NCBI RefSeq assembly: GCF_023721755.1
Contig: NZ_JAMDLH010000007.1
Location: forward strand, 186,001 to 250,000
DNA length: 64,000 nucleotides
Direction: 5' to 3'
From: Pleomorphomonas sp. NRK KF1
GTDB lineage: Bacteria > Pseudomonadota > Alphaproteobacteria > Rhizobiales > Pleomorphomonadaceae
This document shows, in pieces, positions 8,689 through 17,889 of the stretch (position 1 is the stretch's first letter; every line of letters begins with the position of its first letter). Below the pieces are notes generated by a model, which saw only the letters and a program-made list of their open reading frames with translations, ran no database searches and had not been told where the DNA came from. A program made the position numbers and the translations under genes.

Positions 8689-9474
8689 TCAGGTCCGGAA
8701 CTGTTCGGTCAGGACGCGCTCCTCCCAGCCGTGGTTGCGATCGAACAGGATGAGGCTGCGCTGGCGCACGTCGGCCTTGATGGCGACGCGCAGCACGTCG
8801 CGCACTTCCTGGTGGTCGGCGGCCACCGAGACCGGCCGCTTCTGGTGCTCCAGCACGTCGATGACGATGGAGCAGCGGTCGGGAATGACAGCGCCGCGCC
8901 AGCCGCGCGGACGGAAGGCGCTGATCGGCGTGACGGCGAGCAGCGGCACGTGAATCGGCAGGATGGGGCCGTGGGCAGACAGATTGTAGGCCGTCGAGCC
9001 GGCAGGCGTCGCCACCAGCACGCCGTCGCAGCTCATTTCCTCGAGGCGCACCTTGTCGTCGATCGAGATCCGGAGCTTAGCCGCCTGATAGGTCTGCCGC
9101 ATCAGCGACACTTCGTTGAAGGCGTGGGCGAGATGGGTGTCGCCGATCACCGTCCTCGCCTCCATGGCGAGCGGGTGCAGGGCGGTGACGACCGAATCGG
9201 CCAGGCGCTCCCGAAGCCCCTCGACGCGGAACTCGTTCATCAGGAAACCGACCGAGCCGCAGTTGAGCCCGTAGATCGGCTTGTCGGAGTTGATGAAACG
9301 GTGGAGCGTCTGCAGCATCAGTCCGTCGCCGCCCAGCGCCACGATGGTGTCGGCGTCGTCGGCATCGACATCGCCGTATTCGGCGACGAGGAGGGCCCTG
9401 GCTTCCTGGGCCTCTGGCGTGTCGCTGGCAACGAAGGAAAGGTGCTCGAAGGAAGGGCGTCCGTTATGCGGCAT
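8689..9474 (-). CDS. nadK: NAD kinase
   Basis: This 261-residue enzyme phosphorylates NAD to NADP in the cytoplasm. The family motifs are clear: GGDGLML (residues 48-54), LNCGSVGFLMNE, HAFNEVSL and VATPAGSTAYNLSAHGP. The ATG at 9474 gives a protein that starts just before the first beta strand (FEHLSFVAS), as usual for alphaproteobacterial NAD kinases. The frame stays open well upstream, but that sequence has no family similarity. No obvious operon partner: it is followed after about 80 bases by the Hpt gene and diverges from cutA. Confidence 0.92.
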   Translation of the reverse strand: MPHNGRPSFEHLSFVASDTPEAQEARALLVAEYGDVDADDADTIVALGGDGLMLQTLHRFINSDKPIYGLNCGSVGFLMNEFRVEGLRERLADSVVTALHPLAMEARTVIGDTHLAHAFNEVSLMRQTYQAAKLRISIDDKVRLEEMSCDGVLVATPAGSTAYNLSAHGPILPIHVPLLAVTPISAFRPRGWRGAVIPDRCSIVIDVLEHQKRPVSVAADHQEVRDVLRVAIKADVRQRSLILFDRNHGWEERVLTEQFRT

Positions 9475-9687
9475 CAGGTCCGTCGCGTCAGTCGTCCGGT
9501 GGTTCAATCGCTCCGACAGGCCGCCACCGTCCCCTGCCACACGCGACATTCGGACGATGCGCCCGCCGCAATTGGGGGTCCACTTTCGTAGGATATGATC
9601 TAGCATGGCCCCGTTGAAAAGGAAACGTGCCGCGCCGGCCCCCGATTCTCGCCGACCCGGCAACCTTCGGAAGTTGCGGGAGAAGCC

Positions 9688-10062
9688 ATGTCGAAATCCG
9701 TCGACGACCTGCGTATCGTCAGCGTCACCTGTCCGGACGAGGCGACGGCGCTCGCCATCGCCCGCCTCGTCGTGGATCGACGCCTCGCCGCCTGCGCCAA
9801 CATCGTGCCGGGCGTGCGCAGCGTCTATCGCTGGATGGGCGAGATCAGCGAGGACAACGAGGTGCTCCTCACCATGAAGACGCGCGAGGATTTCGTGGAG
9901 TCGCTGTTCACCGCCATCGTCGCCAACCACCCCTTCCAACAGCCGGCCATCGAGGTGATGGCGCTAGCCGGCGTCGGTCGTGGCGTCGCCGCCTGGATCC
10001 GGGCGGAAACCGGTGGGGAGGGCAGCACGGCGCTGCCGAAGGGGTTCAAGTCCGTCGAGTAG
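9688..10062 (+). CDS. cutA: CutA divalent-cation tolerance protein
   Basis: This 124-residue protein has the CutA pattern: VSVTCPDEATALAIARLVVDRRLAA at the N-terminus, then ACANIVPGVRSVYRWMGEI and EVLLTMKTR. CutA forms very stable trimers; the old link to copper tolerance is weak and the molecular role remains unclear. The length is close to the usual 105-115 with a slightly longer C-terminus. The ATG at 9688 follows a GGGAGAAGCC ribosome site. It is convergent with ctrA, and the hairpin between them serves ctrA. Confidence 0.9.
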   Translation: MSKSVDDLRIVSVTCPDEATALAIARLVVDRRLAACANIVPGVRSVYRWMGEISEDNEVLLTMKTREDFVESLFTAIVANHPFQQPAIEVMALAGVGRGVAAWIRAETGGEGSTALPKGFKSVE

Positions 10063-10086
10063 GTGCGGGTGCCTCTTTCGGGCAAC

Positions 10087-10109
10087 AAAAAACCCCGGCG
10101 AGGCCGGGG
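10087..10109 (-). terminator. Rho-independent terminator of ctrA
   Basis: A perfect 7-bp stem (CCCCGGC/GCCGGGG, 10093-10109) with a GAG loop. Read on the minus strand it is followed by six T (10092-10087). It lies about 60 bases after the ctrA stop. The plus-strand side has no T run, so it does not serve cutA. Confidence 0.85.
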
Positions 10110-10168
10110 CGAAACCGAGCGCGGCGCGAAAGGGGAAAACGCGCCGCTGCTCGCTTGGCTCGATCGTG

Positions 10169-10864
10169 TCAGACCGCTTCCTGGATCTCGTCCGGCTCGC
10201 GCAGCACGTAGCCGCGGCCCCAGACGGTCTCGATGTAGTTGCGGCCGTCGGTGGCGTTCGCCAGCTTCTTGCGCAGCTTGCAGATGAACACGTCGATGAT
10301 CTTGAGTTCCGGCTCGTCCATGCCGCCGTAGAGATGGTTGAGGAACATCTCCTTGGTGAGCGTCGTTCCCTTGCGCAGGGAAAGCAGCTCCAGCATCTGG
10401 TATTCCTTGCCGGTCAGATGCACGCGGTTGCCGTTGACCTCGACGGTCTTGGTGTCGAGGTTGACCACCAGATCGCCGGTGACGATGACCGACTGGGCAT
10501 GACCCTTGGACCGGCGAACGATCGCATGGATGCGGGCGATCAGCTCGTCCTTGTGGAACGGCTTGGTCATGTAGTCGTCGGCGCCGAAGCCGAGGCCGCG
10601 CACCTTGTCCTCGATGTTGCCCAGACCGGACAGGATGAGGATCGGCGTCTTGACCTTCGACACGCGCAGCGTCCTGAGAACCTCGTAACCGGACATGTCC
10701 GGCAGGTTGAGGTCGAGCAGGATGATGTCGTAGTCATAGAGTTTGCCGAGGTCGATACCTTCCTCGCCAAGATCCGTCGTATAGACATTGAAGCTCTCGG
10801 ACTTCAGCATCAACTCGATGCTTTGTGCGGTCGCGCTGTCGTCCTCGATCAGCAAAACTCGCAT
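10169..10864 (-). CDS. ctrA: Cell-cycle response regulator CtrA
   Basis: This 231-residue OmpR-type response regulator is the master cell-cycle regulator of many Alphaproteobacteria. The receiver domain has the acidic pair ED (7-8), phosphorylation site Asp51 (LLDLNLPD) and the lysine in [10 protein letters not shown]. The DNA-binding domain includes [17 protein letters not shown] and the winged helix ending [15 protein letters not shown]. CtrA binds TTAA-N7-TTAA-type sites and controls division, flagellar and pilus genes. It diverges from fliI/fliJ, which are typical CtrA targets, and the shared upstream region has several GANTC methylation sites. A strong terminator follows it. Identification is firm. 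Confidence 0.96.
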   Translation of the reverse strand: MRVLLIEDDSATAQSIELMLKSESFNVYTTDLGEEGIDLGKLYDYDIILLDLNLPDMSGYEVLRTLRVSKVKTPILILSGLGNIEDKVRGLGFGADDYMTKPFHKDELIARIHAIVRRSKGHAQSVIVTGDLVVNLDTKTVEVNGNRVHLTGKEYQMLELLSLRKGTTLTKEMFLNHLYGGMDEPELKIIDVFICKLRKKLANATDGRNYIETVWGRGYVLREPDEIQEAV

Positions 10865-11262
10865 TCCGTTATCCCCTTTTTCTAGGGCCTCGGGCCCGAC
10901 CTTCTGTCGGAAGCGTGTCCGGTCTTCCGCCGGACATGGGCTATCGGGGCCAAGGCTAGTACCGAATGGTTAACAAACAATGATTCTCGGCCGCAAGCTT
11001 TTTGACGCCATTCCGCCAAAAGTCCGGGCAGGTCCTTAAGAATCAACGATAAATTGGCTTCGGTTGTCCTCATGCGACAAATTAAGAAATTTGCCTAAGC
11101 GATTCTGCCGACTCCACGAAGATTCCTTGTCCACACCCCGGTCGCCCCGCGCCGGTCTCCATCGCACTCATGAGCAAAGTATTAACGCCGGACCTTAACG
11201 AAGCGTTACACTCCCCCCATGGACGCGAATCATTTCGGAAACCTTTTGCCCGGAACACGCCG
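10865..11262. promoter_or_regulatory. ctrA-fliI divergent control region with GANTC sites
   Basis: No gene is seen in these 398 bases. Six GANTC sites (CcrM methylation targets) lie at 10982, 11040, 11101, 11110, 11121 and 11227. TTAA half-sites of the CtrA type occur at GGTTAACA (about 10967), CCTTAAG (11034), AATTAAG (11081), and in TTAAC pairs near 11182 and 11195. The last pair is spaced by 9 rather than the usual 7 bases. In Caulobacter, GANTC methylation and CtrA itself control ctrA promoters, so this arrangement is likely regulatory. Confidence 0.6.
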
Positions 11263-12615
11263 ATGACGCTGGATCGTCTCGCCGCTGAAATCGCCGCCCT
11301 CCGCCCGCTCGAGATTTACGGGCGGGTTGCCAGCGTGCAGGGCATGCTGGTGGAGGTGGCCGGTCCGGTGCAGGAGATGAGCGTCGGCGCCCGCCTGTCG
11401 GTCAGCGGTTTCGGCGGCGCCCAGGTGCCGGTCGAGGTGGTCGGCTTCAACAACGGCAAGGCGCTGTGTCTGCCCTTCGCCTCCATGGAGGGCGTGCGGC
11501 TCGGCGCCAAGGCGACCATCGCCACGTCGTCGGCATCGGTGCGCCCCTCGGAAGGCTGGCTCGGTCGGGTGATCAATGCCTTCGGCGAACCGATCGACGG
11601 CAAGGGACCGTTGCCGCTGGGGCCGAGCGAGATGCCGCTCAGGGCCTCGCCGCCCCAGGCGGCCGAGCGGGCGAGGGTGGGCGATCCGATCGACCTCGGG
11701 GTGCGCGTCCTCAATACGTTCGCCACCTGCTGTCGCGGCCAGCGCATGGGCATCTTCGCCGGTTCGGGCGTCGGCAAGTCGGTTCTCCTGTCCATGCTGG
11801 CCCGCTACACCGCCTGCGACGTATCGGTGATCGGTCTCGTCGGCGAGCGCGGCCGCGAGGTGCAGGAGTTCATCGAGGACGACCTCGGCGAGGAGGGGCT
11901 TGCCCGCTCGGTGGTGGTGGTCGCCACCTCCGACGAAACGGCGCTGATGCGGCGCCAGGCCGCCTACATGACTCTGACGGTCGCCGAGTATTTCCGCGAC
12001 CAGGGGCAGGACGTCCTCTGTCTTATGGACTCGGTGACGCGCTTTGCCATGGCCCAGCGCGAGATCGGCCTGTCGGCCGGCGAGCCGCCGACGTCCAAGG
12101 GCTATACGCCGACGGTGTTCGCCGAGCTGCCGCGCCTCCTGGAGCGCGCCGGGCCCGGCCCGGTGGGCGGCGGCACCATCACCGGTCTCTTCACCGTTCT
12201 GGTCGACGGCGACAATCATAACGAGCCGGTGGCCGACGCGGTGCGCGGCATTCTCGACGGCCATATCGTCATGGAGCGCGCCATCGCCGAGCGTGGCCGC
12301 TACCCGGCGGTCAACGTTCTGAAGACGGTGTCGCGCACCATGCCCGGCTGCGTCGAGCCGGAGATCCGGCCGATGATCCGCGACGCGAAACGGCTGATGG
12401 CCACCTTCGCCGACATGGAGGAACTGATCCGCCTCGGCGCCTACAGGCGCGGAAGCAACCCGGACGTCGACCAGTCGATCGACGTCTCCGCCCCGCTCGA
12501 GGCCTTCCTGACGCAGGGAAAAGACGAATGCACCCGTCGTTATGATGGCTATCGCGATCTTGCTCACCTTTTGGAAAGCACTGTCGGTTTACGATACGGG
12601 CATTCCGGGGAGTAA
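11263..12615 (+). CDS. fliI: Flagellar export ATPase FliI
   Basis: This 450-residue protein drives export of flagellar subunits through the type III apparatus. It shows Walker A GSGVGKS (about 167-173), Walker [46 protein letters not shown] and the C-terminal [21 protein letters not shown]. The ATG at 11263 gives the usual family length and begins at LDRLAAEI; the in-frame ATG at 11170 would add 31 residues without family similarity and overlaps likely control sequence. It is followed after 6 bases by fliJ. Likely controlled by CtrA given the shared upstream region. Confidence 0.95.
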   Translation: MTLDRLAAEIAALRPLEIYGRVASVQGMLVEVAGPVQEMSVGARLSVSGFGGAQVPVEVVGFNNGKALCLPFASMEGVRLGAKATIATSSASVRPSEGWLGRVINAFGEPIDGKGPLPLGPSEMPLRASPPQAAERARVGDPIDLGVRVLNTFATCCRGQRMGIFAGSGVGKSVLLSMLARYTACDVSVIGLVGERGREVQEFIEDDLGEEGLARSVVVVATSDETALMRRQAAYMTLTVAEYFRDQGQDVLCLMDSVTRFAMAQREIGLSAGEPPTSKGYTPTVFAELPRLLERAGPGPVGGGTITGLFTVLVDGDNHNEPVADAVRGILDGHIVMERAIAERGRYPAVNVLKTVSRTMPGCVEPEIRPMIRDAKRLMATFADMEELIRLGAYRRGSNPDVDQSIDVSAPLEAFLTQGKDECTRRYDGYRDLAHLLESTVGLRYGHSGE

Positions 12616-12621
12616 CTTGAA

Positions 12622-13038
12622 ATGAAATCTCGCAACAGTCTCATCCGACTCAAGCGGTTTCAGGTCGACGAGAAGCGTCGGCAGGTGATGCAGATCGAGA
12701 TGATGATCGCCGAGTTCGAGCGCATGGCCTCCGAGCTCGACGAGCAGATTCTGGCCGAGCAAAAGCGCAGCGGCATTACCGACATCACCCACTTCGCCTA
12801 TCCGACCTTCGCCAAGGCGGCGATGAGCCGTCGCGACAACCTCATGGGGTCGGCCAACGATCTCAGAGGGCAGCTCGAGGCCGCGCAGGCGGCGCTCAGC
12901 GAGGCCGTCGAGGAGATGAAGAAGATCGAGCTTCTGGAGGAGCGCGATCAGATGCGCGAAAAGACGGCCCAGGACGCGGCCGAGCAGGACGCGCTCGACG
13001 AAGTGGCGGCCCGCCGCTCCTATCATCACGCCGGCTGA
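12622..13038 (+). CDS. fliJ: Flagellar export protein FliJ
   Basis: This 138-residue, highly charged protein is almost entirely helical with heptad-like spacing (LIRLKRFQVDEKRRQVMQIE, then EAVEEMKKIELLEERDQMREK), as expected for the coiled-coil FliJ that sits in the FliI hexamer. It starts 6 bases after fliI in the same operon, with a GGGGAG ribosome site. FliJ is poorly conserved in sequence, so the call rests on size, composition and position. The stop is followed after about 50 bases by a strong terminator. Confidence 0.85.
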   Translation: MKSRNSLIRLKRFQVDEKRRQVMQIEMMIAEFERMASELDEQILAEQKRSGITDITHFAYPTFAKAAMSRRDNLMGSANDLRGQLEAAQAALSEAVEEMKKIELLEERDQMREKTAQDAAEQDALDEVAARRSYHHAG

Positions 13039-13086
13039 TTCATCGGCCGGCTTTCGTCGTCTTTCAATCGCTCCGGATCGTTTTCG

Positions 13087-13115
13087 GGCGGGCATGCCGA
13101 GCATGCCCGCCTTTT
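13087..13115 (+). terminator. Rho-independent terminator after fliJ
   Basis: A perfect 11-bp stem (GGCGGGCATGC at 13087-13097, GCATGCCCGCC at 13101-13111) with a three-base loop, followed by TTTT. It lies about 50 bases past the fliJ stop and ends the fliI-fliJ transcript. Confidence 0.85.
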
Positions 13116-13142
13116 CGTTCGGCTAACCGAACCTCGCGTCGG

Positions 13143-13316
13143 TCAGGGCGCCTGCCAGCTGGTGGCGACACCGGCGCCGGCGGTGCCCGAGATCTCGATC
13201 GTCACGGTGAGGTCGCCCGGCCACATCCTGTCGGGCAGGGCGCGGGCGGCGACCACGGTGGTCAGCGCCACCAGCGCGGCGGCGATCCAGCTCAGGAGTT
13301 TGGTCTTGCGGGCCAT
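13143..13316 (-). CDS. Small hypothetical protein with N-terminal membrane or signal segment
   Basis: A possible 57-residue protein, MARKTK followed by a hydrophobic stretch (LLSWIAAALVALTTVVAARA) and a short polar tail. It could be a single-pass membrane peptide or an exported small protein. The ribosome site upstream of 13316 is weak, and a longer version starting at 13367 is possible. It lies alone between the fliJ terminator and ychF. I do not recognise a family, and it may not be expressed. Confidence 0.4.
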   Translation of the reverse strand: MARKTKLLSWIAAALVALTTVVAARALPDRMWPGDLTVTIEISGTAGAGVATSWQAP

Positions 13317-13492
13317 GGCGTGCTGCCGTTCTCGTCGGGCGCGGCCCCTTCCGCGCCATGATGTCACCTTATTGCCACCGGCTTGAACGAGCCCCGAACC
13401 CGTCGTTCATCTGCCGTTCATCGCAGTAAACGAATGGTAAACGGGCTGTTTGGGCCGAAAACGGCAAAGCGATACCGGCATTGGAAACGCCA

Positions 13493-13521
13493 ACGCCGCC
13501 ATGAAAGTTCCATGGCGGCGT
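13493..13521 (-). terminator. Hairpin after ychF, probable terminator
   Basis: A perfect 11-bp stem (ACGCCGCCATG / CATGGCGGCGT) with a seven-base loop begins 36 bases beyond the ychF stop. On the minus strand it is followed only by TGGCGTTTCC, so the T tract is weak and the termination role is tentative. Confidence 0.5.
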
Positions 13522-13556
13522 CAAAAATGTGGCGAAAACGGGTCTGATGACGCGCG

Positions 13557-14651
13557 TCAGGTATTGAACTTGAACAGCATGACGTCGCCGTCGGCGACGA
13601 CATACTCCTTGCCTTCGTCGCGGGCCTTGCCGAGTTCCTTGGCCTTGGCCTCGCCATAGGCGATGTAGTCCTCATAGGCGATGGTCTGGGCGCGAATGAA
13701 GCCGCGCTCGAAGTCGGTGTGGATGACGCCGGCGGCCTGGGGCGCCTTGGTGCCCTTGACGATCGTCCAGGCGCGCGTCTCTTTCGGGCCGACGGTGAAA
13801 TAGGTGATCAGGCCGAGGAGGTCGTAGCCGGCACGGATCAGCCGGTCGAGGCCGGGCTCTTCCAGGCCGAGCGTTTCCAGGAACTCCTTCTGCTCGGCGT
13901 CGTCCAACTGGGCCACTTCCGCTTCGATGGCGGCCGAGATGACCACCGCCTTGGCGCCGAGCCTTTCGGCCATCTCGAAGACGCGGGCCGACTGGCTGTT
14001 GCCGGTGGCCGCCGCCGCTTCCTCGACGTTGCAGACGTAGAGCACCGGCTTGGACGTCAGGAGGTTGAGCGCGTCGAAGGCTGCCTCCGATCCCTTGGGG
14101 ATGCTGGCGGTGCGGGCCGGGCGGCCGTTGCGCAGCTCCTCGAGGGCGAGGTCCATCAGCTCGACCTGTTCCTTGATGTCCTTGTCGCCGCTCTGGGCAC
14201 GCTTCCGAAGAGGCACCACGCGACGCTCGAGGCTGTCGAGGTCCGAGAGCATCAGCTCGGTTTCCACCGTCTCGGCGTCGCTCACCGGATCGATGCGTCC
14301 CTCGACGTGGGTGATGTCGTCGTCCTCGAAGCACCTGACGACGTGGACGATGGCGTCGACCTCGCGGATGTTGCCGAGAAACTGGTTGCCGAGGCCTTCG
14401 CCCTTGGAGGCGCCGCGCACCAGGCCGGCGATGTCGACGAAGGTGATGCGGGTCGGCACGATCTGCGCCGACTTGCCCTTCTCGGCCAGCACGGTGAGGC
14501 GCGGGTCGGGAACGGCCACCTCGCCGGTGTTCGGCTCGATGGTGCAGAAGGGATAGTTGGCCGCCTGGGCGGCCGCGGTCTTGGTGAGCGCGTTGAAGAG
14601 CGTGGACTTGCCGACGTTGGGCAGGCCGACGATGCCGCACTTGAAACCCAT
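13557..14651 (-). CDS. ychF: Redox-regulated ATPase YchF (Obg family)
   Basis: This 364-residue P-loop protein has G1 GLPNVGKST (residues 8-16), the G3 region VDIAGLVRGASKGEGLGNQFL and a C-terminal TGS domain ending DYIAYGEAKAKELGKARDEG. The G4 position reads NVEE instead of NKxD, the known change that makes YchF prefer ATP over GTP. It associates with ribosomes and takes part in translation and stress responses. It follows pth on the same strand about 100 bases later, a common neighbour pair in this order. Confidence 0.95.
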   Translation of the reverse strand: MGFKCGIVGLPNVGKSTLFNALTKTAAAQAANYPFCTIEPNTGEVAVPDPRLTVLAEKGKSAQIVPTRITFVDIAGLVRGASKGEGLGNQFLGNIREVDAIVHVVRCFEDDDITHVEGRIDPVSDAETVETELMLSDLDSLERRVVPLRKRAQSGDKDIKEQVELMDLALEELRNGRPARTASIPKGSEAAFDALNLLTSKPVLYVCNVEEAAAATGNSQSARVFEMAERLGAKAVVISAAIEAEVAQLDDAEQKEFLETLGLEEPGLDRLIRAGYDLLGLITYFTVGPKETRAWTIVKGTKAPQAAGVIHTDFERGFIRAQTIAYEDYIAYGEAKAKELGKARDEGKEYVVADGDVMLFKFNT

Positions 14652-14757
14652 GGTGATCAGGCTTTCGTCTGGAGCGATGTGTTGGCCGAGGTGTTAGGGA
14701 AGCCTGCCGCCGGCCGTCAAGCGATTTATCTGTGAAGGCGTGCCGAGGCGGTCGCCA

Positions 14758-15465
14758 TCAGCGCCGGGTTCTCTGGGCCAGAAGACCTTTCAGGATGGCG
14801 GCCATGGCGTTCTTTTCCGGCGGCTTTTCCTCTGTCGTCTCGCCGGCCGATGCCGGCCGGGCGACGGTCGCGTCCGGCTTGGGCTTGCGCTCGGGCTTCG
14901 GCTCGGTGATGGCGTGGACGCGGTTGGCGAAGGTGGCGTCGGCGCCTTTCACCAACTCGCCGGCGTTGTCGGCGATGGCGTCGAGCAGGCGCACCAGCCA
15001 GTCGCGGTCGGCCTTGGCGAAGTCGGAGAGAACGTGGGCGTGGACGAGGGCCTTGTCGCCGGGGTGGCCGATGCCGAGCCGCATGCGACGATAGCCGTCG
15101 GTGATCTGCGAGGTGATGGACCTCAGGCCGTTGTGGCCGCCATGGCCGCCGCCGACCTTCATCCGGAGCTTGCCGGGCGGCAGGTCGAGCTCGTCATGGA
15201 TGACGACGACGTCGGACGGGGCGAGCTTCAGGAAGCGCACGGCGTCGCCCACCGAACGGCCGCTCTCGTTCATGTAGGTCTGCGGCTTCATGAGCAGCAC
15301 GCGTTCGCCGTCGATGGTGCCTTCGGCGACCTCGGCCTGAAAGTTCTTCCGCCAGGGAGGAAAGCGGTGGCGCGTATGGATGACGTCGGCCGCCATGAAG
15401 CCGATGTTGTGGCGGTTCGACGCATACTTGGCGCCGGGATTGCCGAGACCGACCAGAATGAGCAC
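14758..15465 (-). CDS. pth: Peptidyl-tRNA hydrolase
   Basis: This 235-residue enzyme frees tRNA from stalled peptidyl-tRNA. It begins [23 protein letters not shown], with Asn9 and catalytic His19, and continues with [14 protein letters not shown] and [31 protein letters not shown]. The catalytic domain ends near residue 190. The last 45 residues are a Lys/Pro/Glu-rich tail not needed for the fold, common in Hyphomicrobiales. It lies between rplY and ychF, all on the minus strand. Confidence 0.95.
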   Translation of the reverse strand: MLILVGLGNPGAKYASNRHNIGFMAADVIHTRHRFPPWRKNFQAEVAEGTIDGERVLLMKPQTYMNESGRSVGDAVRFLKLAPSDVVVIHDELDLPPGKLRMKVGGGHGGHNGLRSITSQITDGYRRMRLGIGHPGDKALVHAHVLSDFAKADRDWLVRLLDAIADNAGELVKGADATFANRVHAITEPKPERKPKPDATVARPASAGETTEEKPPEKNAMAAILKGLLAQRTRR

Positions 15466-15486
15466 GCGCCTCTCCCGAAAAGATCA

Positions 15487-15514
15487 GGGGTTCCGACCTT
15501 GCGACCGGAACCCC
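15487..15514 (-). terminator. Hairpin between rplY and pth
   Basis: Arms GGGGTTCCG and CGGAACCCC (9 bp, perfect) with a ten-base spacer lie 27 bases after the rplY stop. Minus-strand sequence after the stem is TGATCTTTTC, a weak T tract, so it may attenuate rather than fully stop transcription into pth. Confidence 0.55.
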
Positions 15515-15540
15515 GAATGTCAAACCGAAGACCTGAGTAA

Positions 15541-16158
15541 TCAGGCCTTGGGGGCCTCGGCGGCGGCCGGAGCGGCCGTCTCTTCCGAGGTGCCGGCAGC
15601 CGAGCCGACGATGGTGGCGACGGAGAAGTCGTCGTGATCGACCAGCTTGGCGCCTTCCGGCAGCGTCACGGCGGAGATGTGCACGGAATCGCCGATATCG
15701 AGCGTGCTGACGTCGACCGTCAGGTGCTCGGGGATGTTGTTGGCGGACACCAGGAGCGCCACTTCGTGGGCGGTGATGTTCAGCACGCCACCGCGCTTGA
15801 TGCCGTTCGACTTGTCCTGGCCGACGAAATGCACCGGCACGTCAACGGTCACCTTGGTGGTGTCGGACACGCGGATGAAGTCGACGTGGACGAGGAAGTC
15901 GGTCACCGGGTCGAGCTGGTAGTCGCGCGGCAGGGCCTTGATCTCCTTGCCGTCGACCTTGAGGGTGACGACGTGGGTCAGGAAGCCACCGGCGTGCAGC
16001 TTCAGGAAGGTTTCCTTGGTGTCGACCGCGATCGACAGCGGCGGCTGCTTGTCGCCATAAACGACGGCGGGCGTCTTGCCTTCACGGCGCAGGGCGCGGG
16101 CGGACCCCTTTCCCACCCGGTCACGCGGCGAGGCGACGAGCTCGTAGGTCTGAGCCAT
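15541..16158 (-). CDS. rplY: 50S ribosomal protein L25 (general stress protein Ctc)
   Basis: This 205-residue protein is the long Ctc form. The N-terminal L25 domain ([23 protein letters not shown], then [13 protein letters not shown]) binds 5S rRNA. A second beta domain follows at about 100-190 ([37 protein letters not shown]), and the protein ends in an Ala/Glu-rich tail. It is the first gene of the rplY-pth-ychF run on this strand. Identification is firm. Confidence 0.95.
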   Translation of the reverse strand: MAQTYELVASPRDRVGKGSARALRREGKTPAVVYGDKQPPLSIAVDTKETFLKLHAGGFLTHVVTLKVDGKEIKALPRDYQLDPVTDFLVHVDFIRVSDTTKVTVDVPVHFVGQDKSNGIKRGGVLNITAHEVALLVSANNIPEHLTVDVSTLDIGDSVHISAVTLPEGAKLVDHDDFSVATIVGSAAGTSEETAAPAAAEAPKA

Positions 16159-16471
16159 TTTCTCGTGCTTTCATCTTCGGATTACTGGCGGCGGCGGCCA
16201 CGCGGCCGATGCCGATCCGGCGCTCCCTCCAGGGGGGTCGGCGCGGATGCGGGCGCTATAGCGGAAACGCTCGGCGAAGGCAAGGGAATGCGAGGGTTTC
16301 CGGGCCATTGGGCGGCGGGAGACGGCCGCCTTTTCGAACCACCCGCCGGTGGACGGGCATCTCCTGCGTCATCGGACGGATGCGCGGCATTCCGATCTGG
16401 AAAACTCGATGAAAACGTTTAGGAAAGGCGGGGCTGGCATTTCCACGTGCGGCATGACAGGAGCAGGGGCG
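16159..16471. other. Divergent intergenic region, rplY / epimerase
   Basis: No convincing gene lies in these 313 bases. They hold the promoters of rplY (leftward) and the epimerase gene (rightward). In-frame upstream starts for the epimerase occur at 16349 and 16409, but that sequence lacks family similarity. No clear palindrome or riboswitch was recognised. Confidence 0.5.
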
Positions 16472-17680
16472 ATGGCGACGGACGGCAAGAGCATGCGGGA
16501 AGAGATTTTTCGCGAGCTCACGGAGAACATCCTTCCCTTCTGGCAGGGCCGCATGCGCGATCCGAAGGGCGGCTTCTTCGGCGCCGCCGATTGCGATGGT
16601 ATCGTTGACAAGGCCGCGCCGCGCGCCGCCGTGGTCAACGCCCGCATTCTCTGGACCTTCGCCACCGCGACGCGCGTGCTCGGCGCGAGTTACGCCGCCA
16701 CCGCCGACTGGGCCTTCGACGACCTTCGCAGCCGCTTCATCGACGGCGAGCATGGCGGGCTCTACTGGCTCGTCGACGCCGAGGGGCGGCCGCTGTCGGA
16801 CCGCAAGCAGATCTACGCCCAGGCCTTCGCCATCTACGCCTTCTCCGAATATGCCCGCGCCACCGGCAACCGCGAAGCCCTGGGGCTGGCGATCGAGCTG
16901 TTCCGGCTGATCGAGAAGCATGCCGCCGACCGCGAGCGCGGCGGCTATATCGAGGCGCTCGACCGCGCCTGGGGCGCGCTCGACGACATGCGCCTGTCGG
17001 AGAAGGATATCAACAGCCCGAAGTCGATGAACACCCACCTCCACATCATGGAGGCCTACACTAACCTCCTGAGGATCTGGCGCGATCCGGCGCTGGTGGC
17101 GCGGCAGTCGGCGCTGATCGCCGTCACGCTCGACCGCATCGTCGACAGCCGCACCGGGCACTTCAAGCTGTTCTTCGACATGGGCTGGCGCTCTCTGAAC
17201 GACCATGTTTCCTACGGCCATGACATCGAGGGCAGCTGGCTGCTGGTCGAGGCCGCCGAGGTGCTGGGCGACGAGGTATTGATCGCAAGGGCGAGGGCGG
17301 CCGCCGTGATGATGGCCGAGCGGACGCTGGCCGAGGGGCGCGACCGCGACGGCAGCCTTCACTACGAGGCGCATGGCGACGGCAGCCTGATCGACGCCAA
17401 CAAGCATTGGTGGCCACAGGCCGAGGCGCTGGTCGGCTTCCAGAACGCCTGGGAGATGACCGGCAACCCGGCGTTCCGGGATGCGGTGCGCGACGTCTGG
17501 GCCTTCATCCGCGATCATGTTGCCGACCATGCCCATGGCGAATGGCATGCCAAGCTGACGCCCGACGGACGGCCCTACACGGCGGAAGAAGATGCCGACG
17601 CCTGCCTCGCCGGTCCGTGGAAGTGCCCCTATCACAACGCCCGCGCCTGCTTCGAGATGCTGGCCCGGCTCAAGGGGTGA
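16472..17680 (+). CDS. N-acylglucosamine/cellobiose 2-epimerase-family enzyme
   Basis: This 402-residue enzyme belongs to the AGE superfamily with an (alpha/alpha)6 barrel. Motifs NTHLHIMEAYTNLL, SYGHDIEGSWLL, NKHWWPQAEALVGF and the final WKCPYHNARACFEM match cellobiose 2-epimerases, including the expected catalytic histidines. It would interconvert glucose and mannose ends of beta-1,4 disaccharides, or act on a free sugar. The ATG at 16472 is preferred because AGGAG lies about 8 bases upstream. It is a single gene, convergent with prs, with a REP-like element between them. The exact sugar is uncertain. Confidence 0.85.
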   Translation: MATDGKSMREEIFRELTENILPFWQGRMRDPKGGFFGAADCDGIVDKAAPRAAVVNARILWTFATATRVLGASYAATADWAFDDLRSRFIDGEHGGLYWLVDAEGRPLSDRKQIYAQAFAIYAFSEYARATGNREALGLAIELFRLIEKHAADRERGGYIEALDRAWGALDDMRLSEKDINSPKSMNTHLHIMEAYTNLLRIWRDPALVARQSALIAVTLDRIVDSRTGHFKLFFDMGWRSLNDHVSYGHDIEGSWLLVEAAEVLGDEVLIARARAAAVMMAERTLAEGRDRDGSLHYEAHGDGSLIDANKHWWPQAEALVGFQNAWEMTGNPAFRDAVRDVWAFIRDHVADHAHGEWHAKLTPDGRPYTAEEDADACLAGPWKCPYHNARACFEMLARLKG

Positions 17681-17745
17681 GCGCGTAGAGAGGCGTGGAA
17701 AGCTCGGAGGCTGGATGCCCTATATATGCCGAGCGCTCCATTCTG

Positions 17746-17838
17746 CCTGAGATCCTGCGCCTTCGCGCAGGATGACAAAATTATATAATTAAAACAAACA
17801 TATAGTCGTCATCCTGCGCGAAGGCGCAGGATCTCGGG
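17746..17838. repeat. REP-like double hairpin (31-bp inverted repeat)
   Basis: Two 31-bp arms (17746-17776 and 17808-17838) are inverted copies with 30 of 31 bases matching, around a 31-base AT-rich loop. Each arm is itself a hairpin, ATCCTGCGC and GCGCAGGAT around a short CTTC or GAAG-type loop. This is the layout of a bacterial REP pair (BIME). It lies between convergent genes and may also act as a two-way terminator. Confidence 0.75.
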
Positions 17839-17889
17839 CCGGAAGAAGCGCAAGATCGATATAGGGCGCCCAAACCTGGCGCCCACCAT

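Noticed and set aside
11182-11200. TTAA pair as a full CtrA box
   Set aside because: The two TTAA units are 9 bases apart instead of 7, so only half-site status is claimed.
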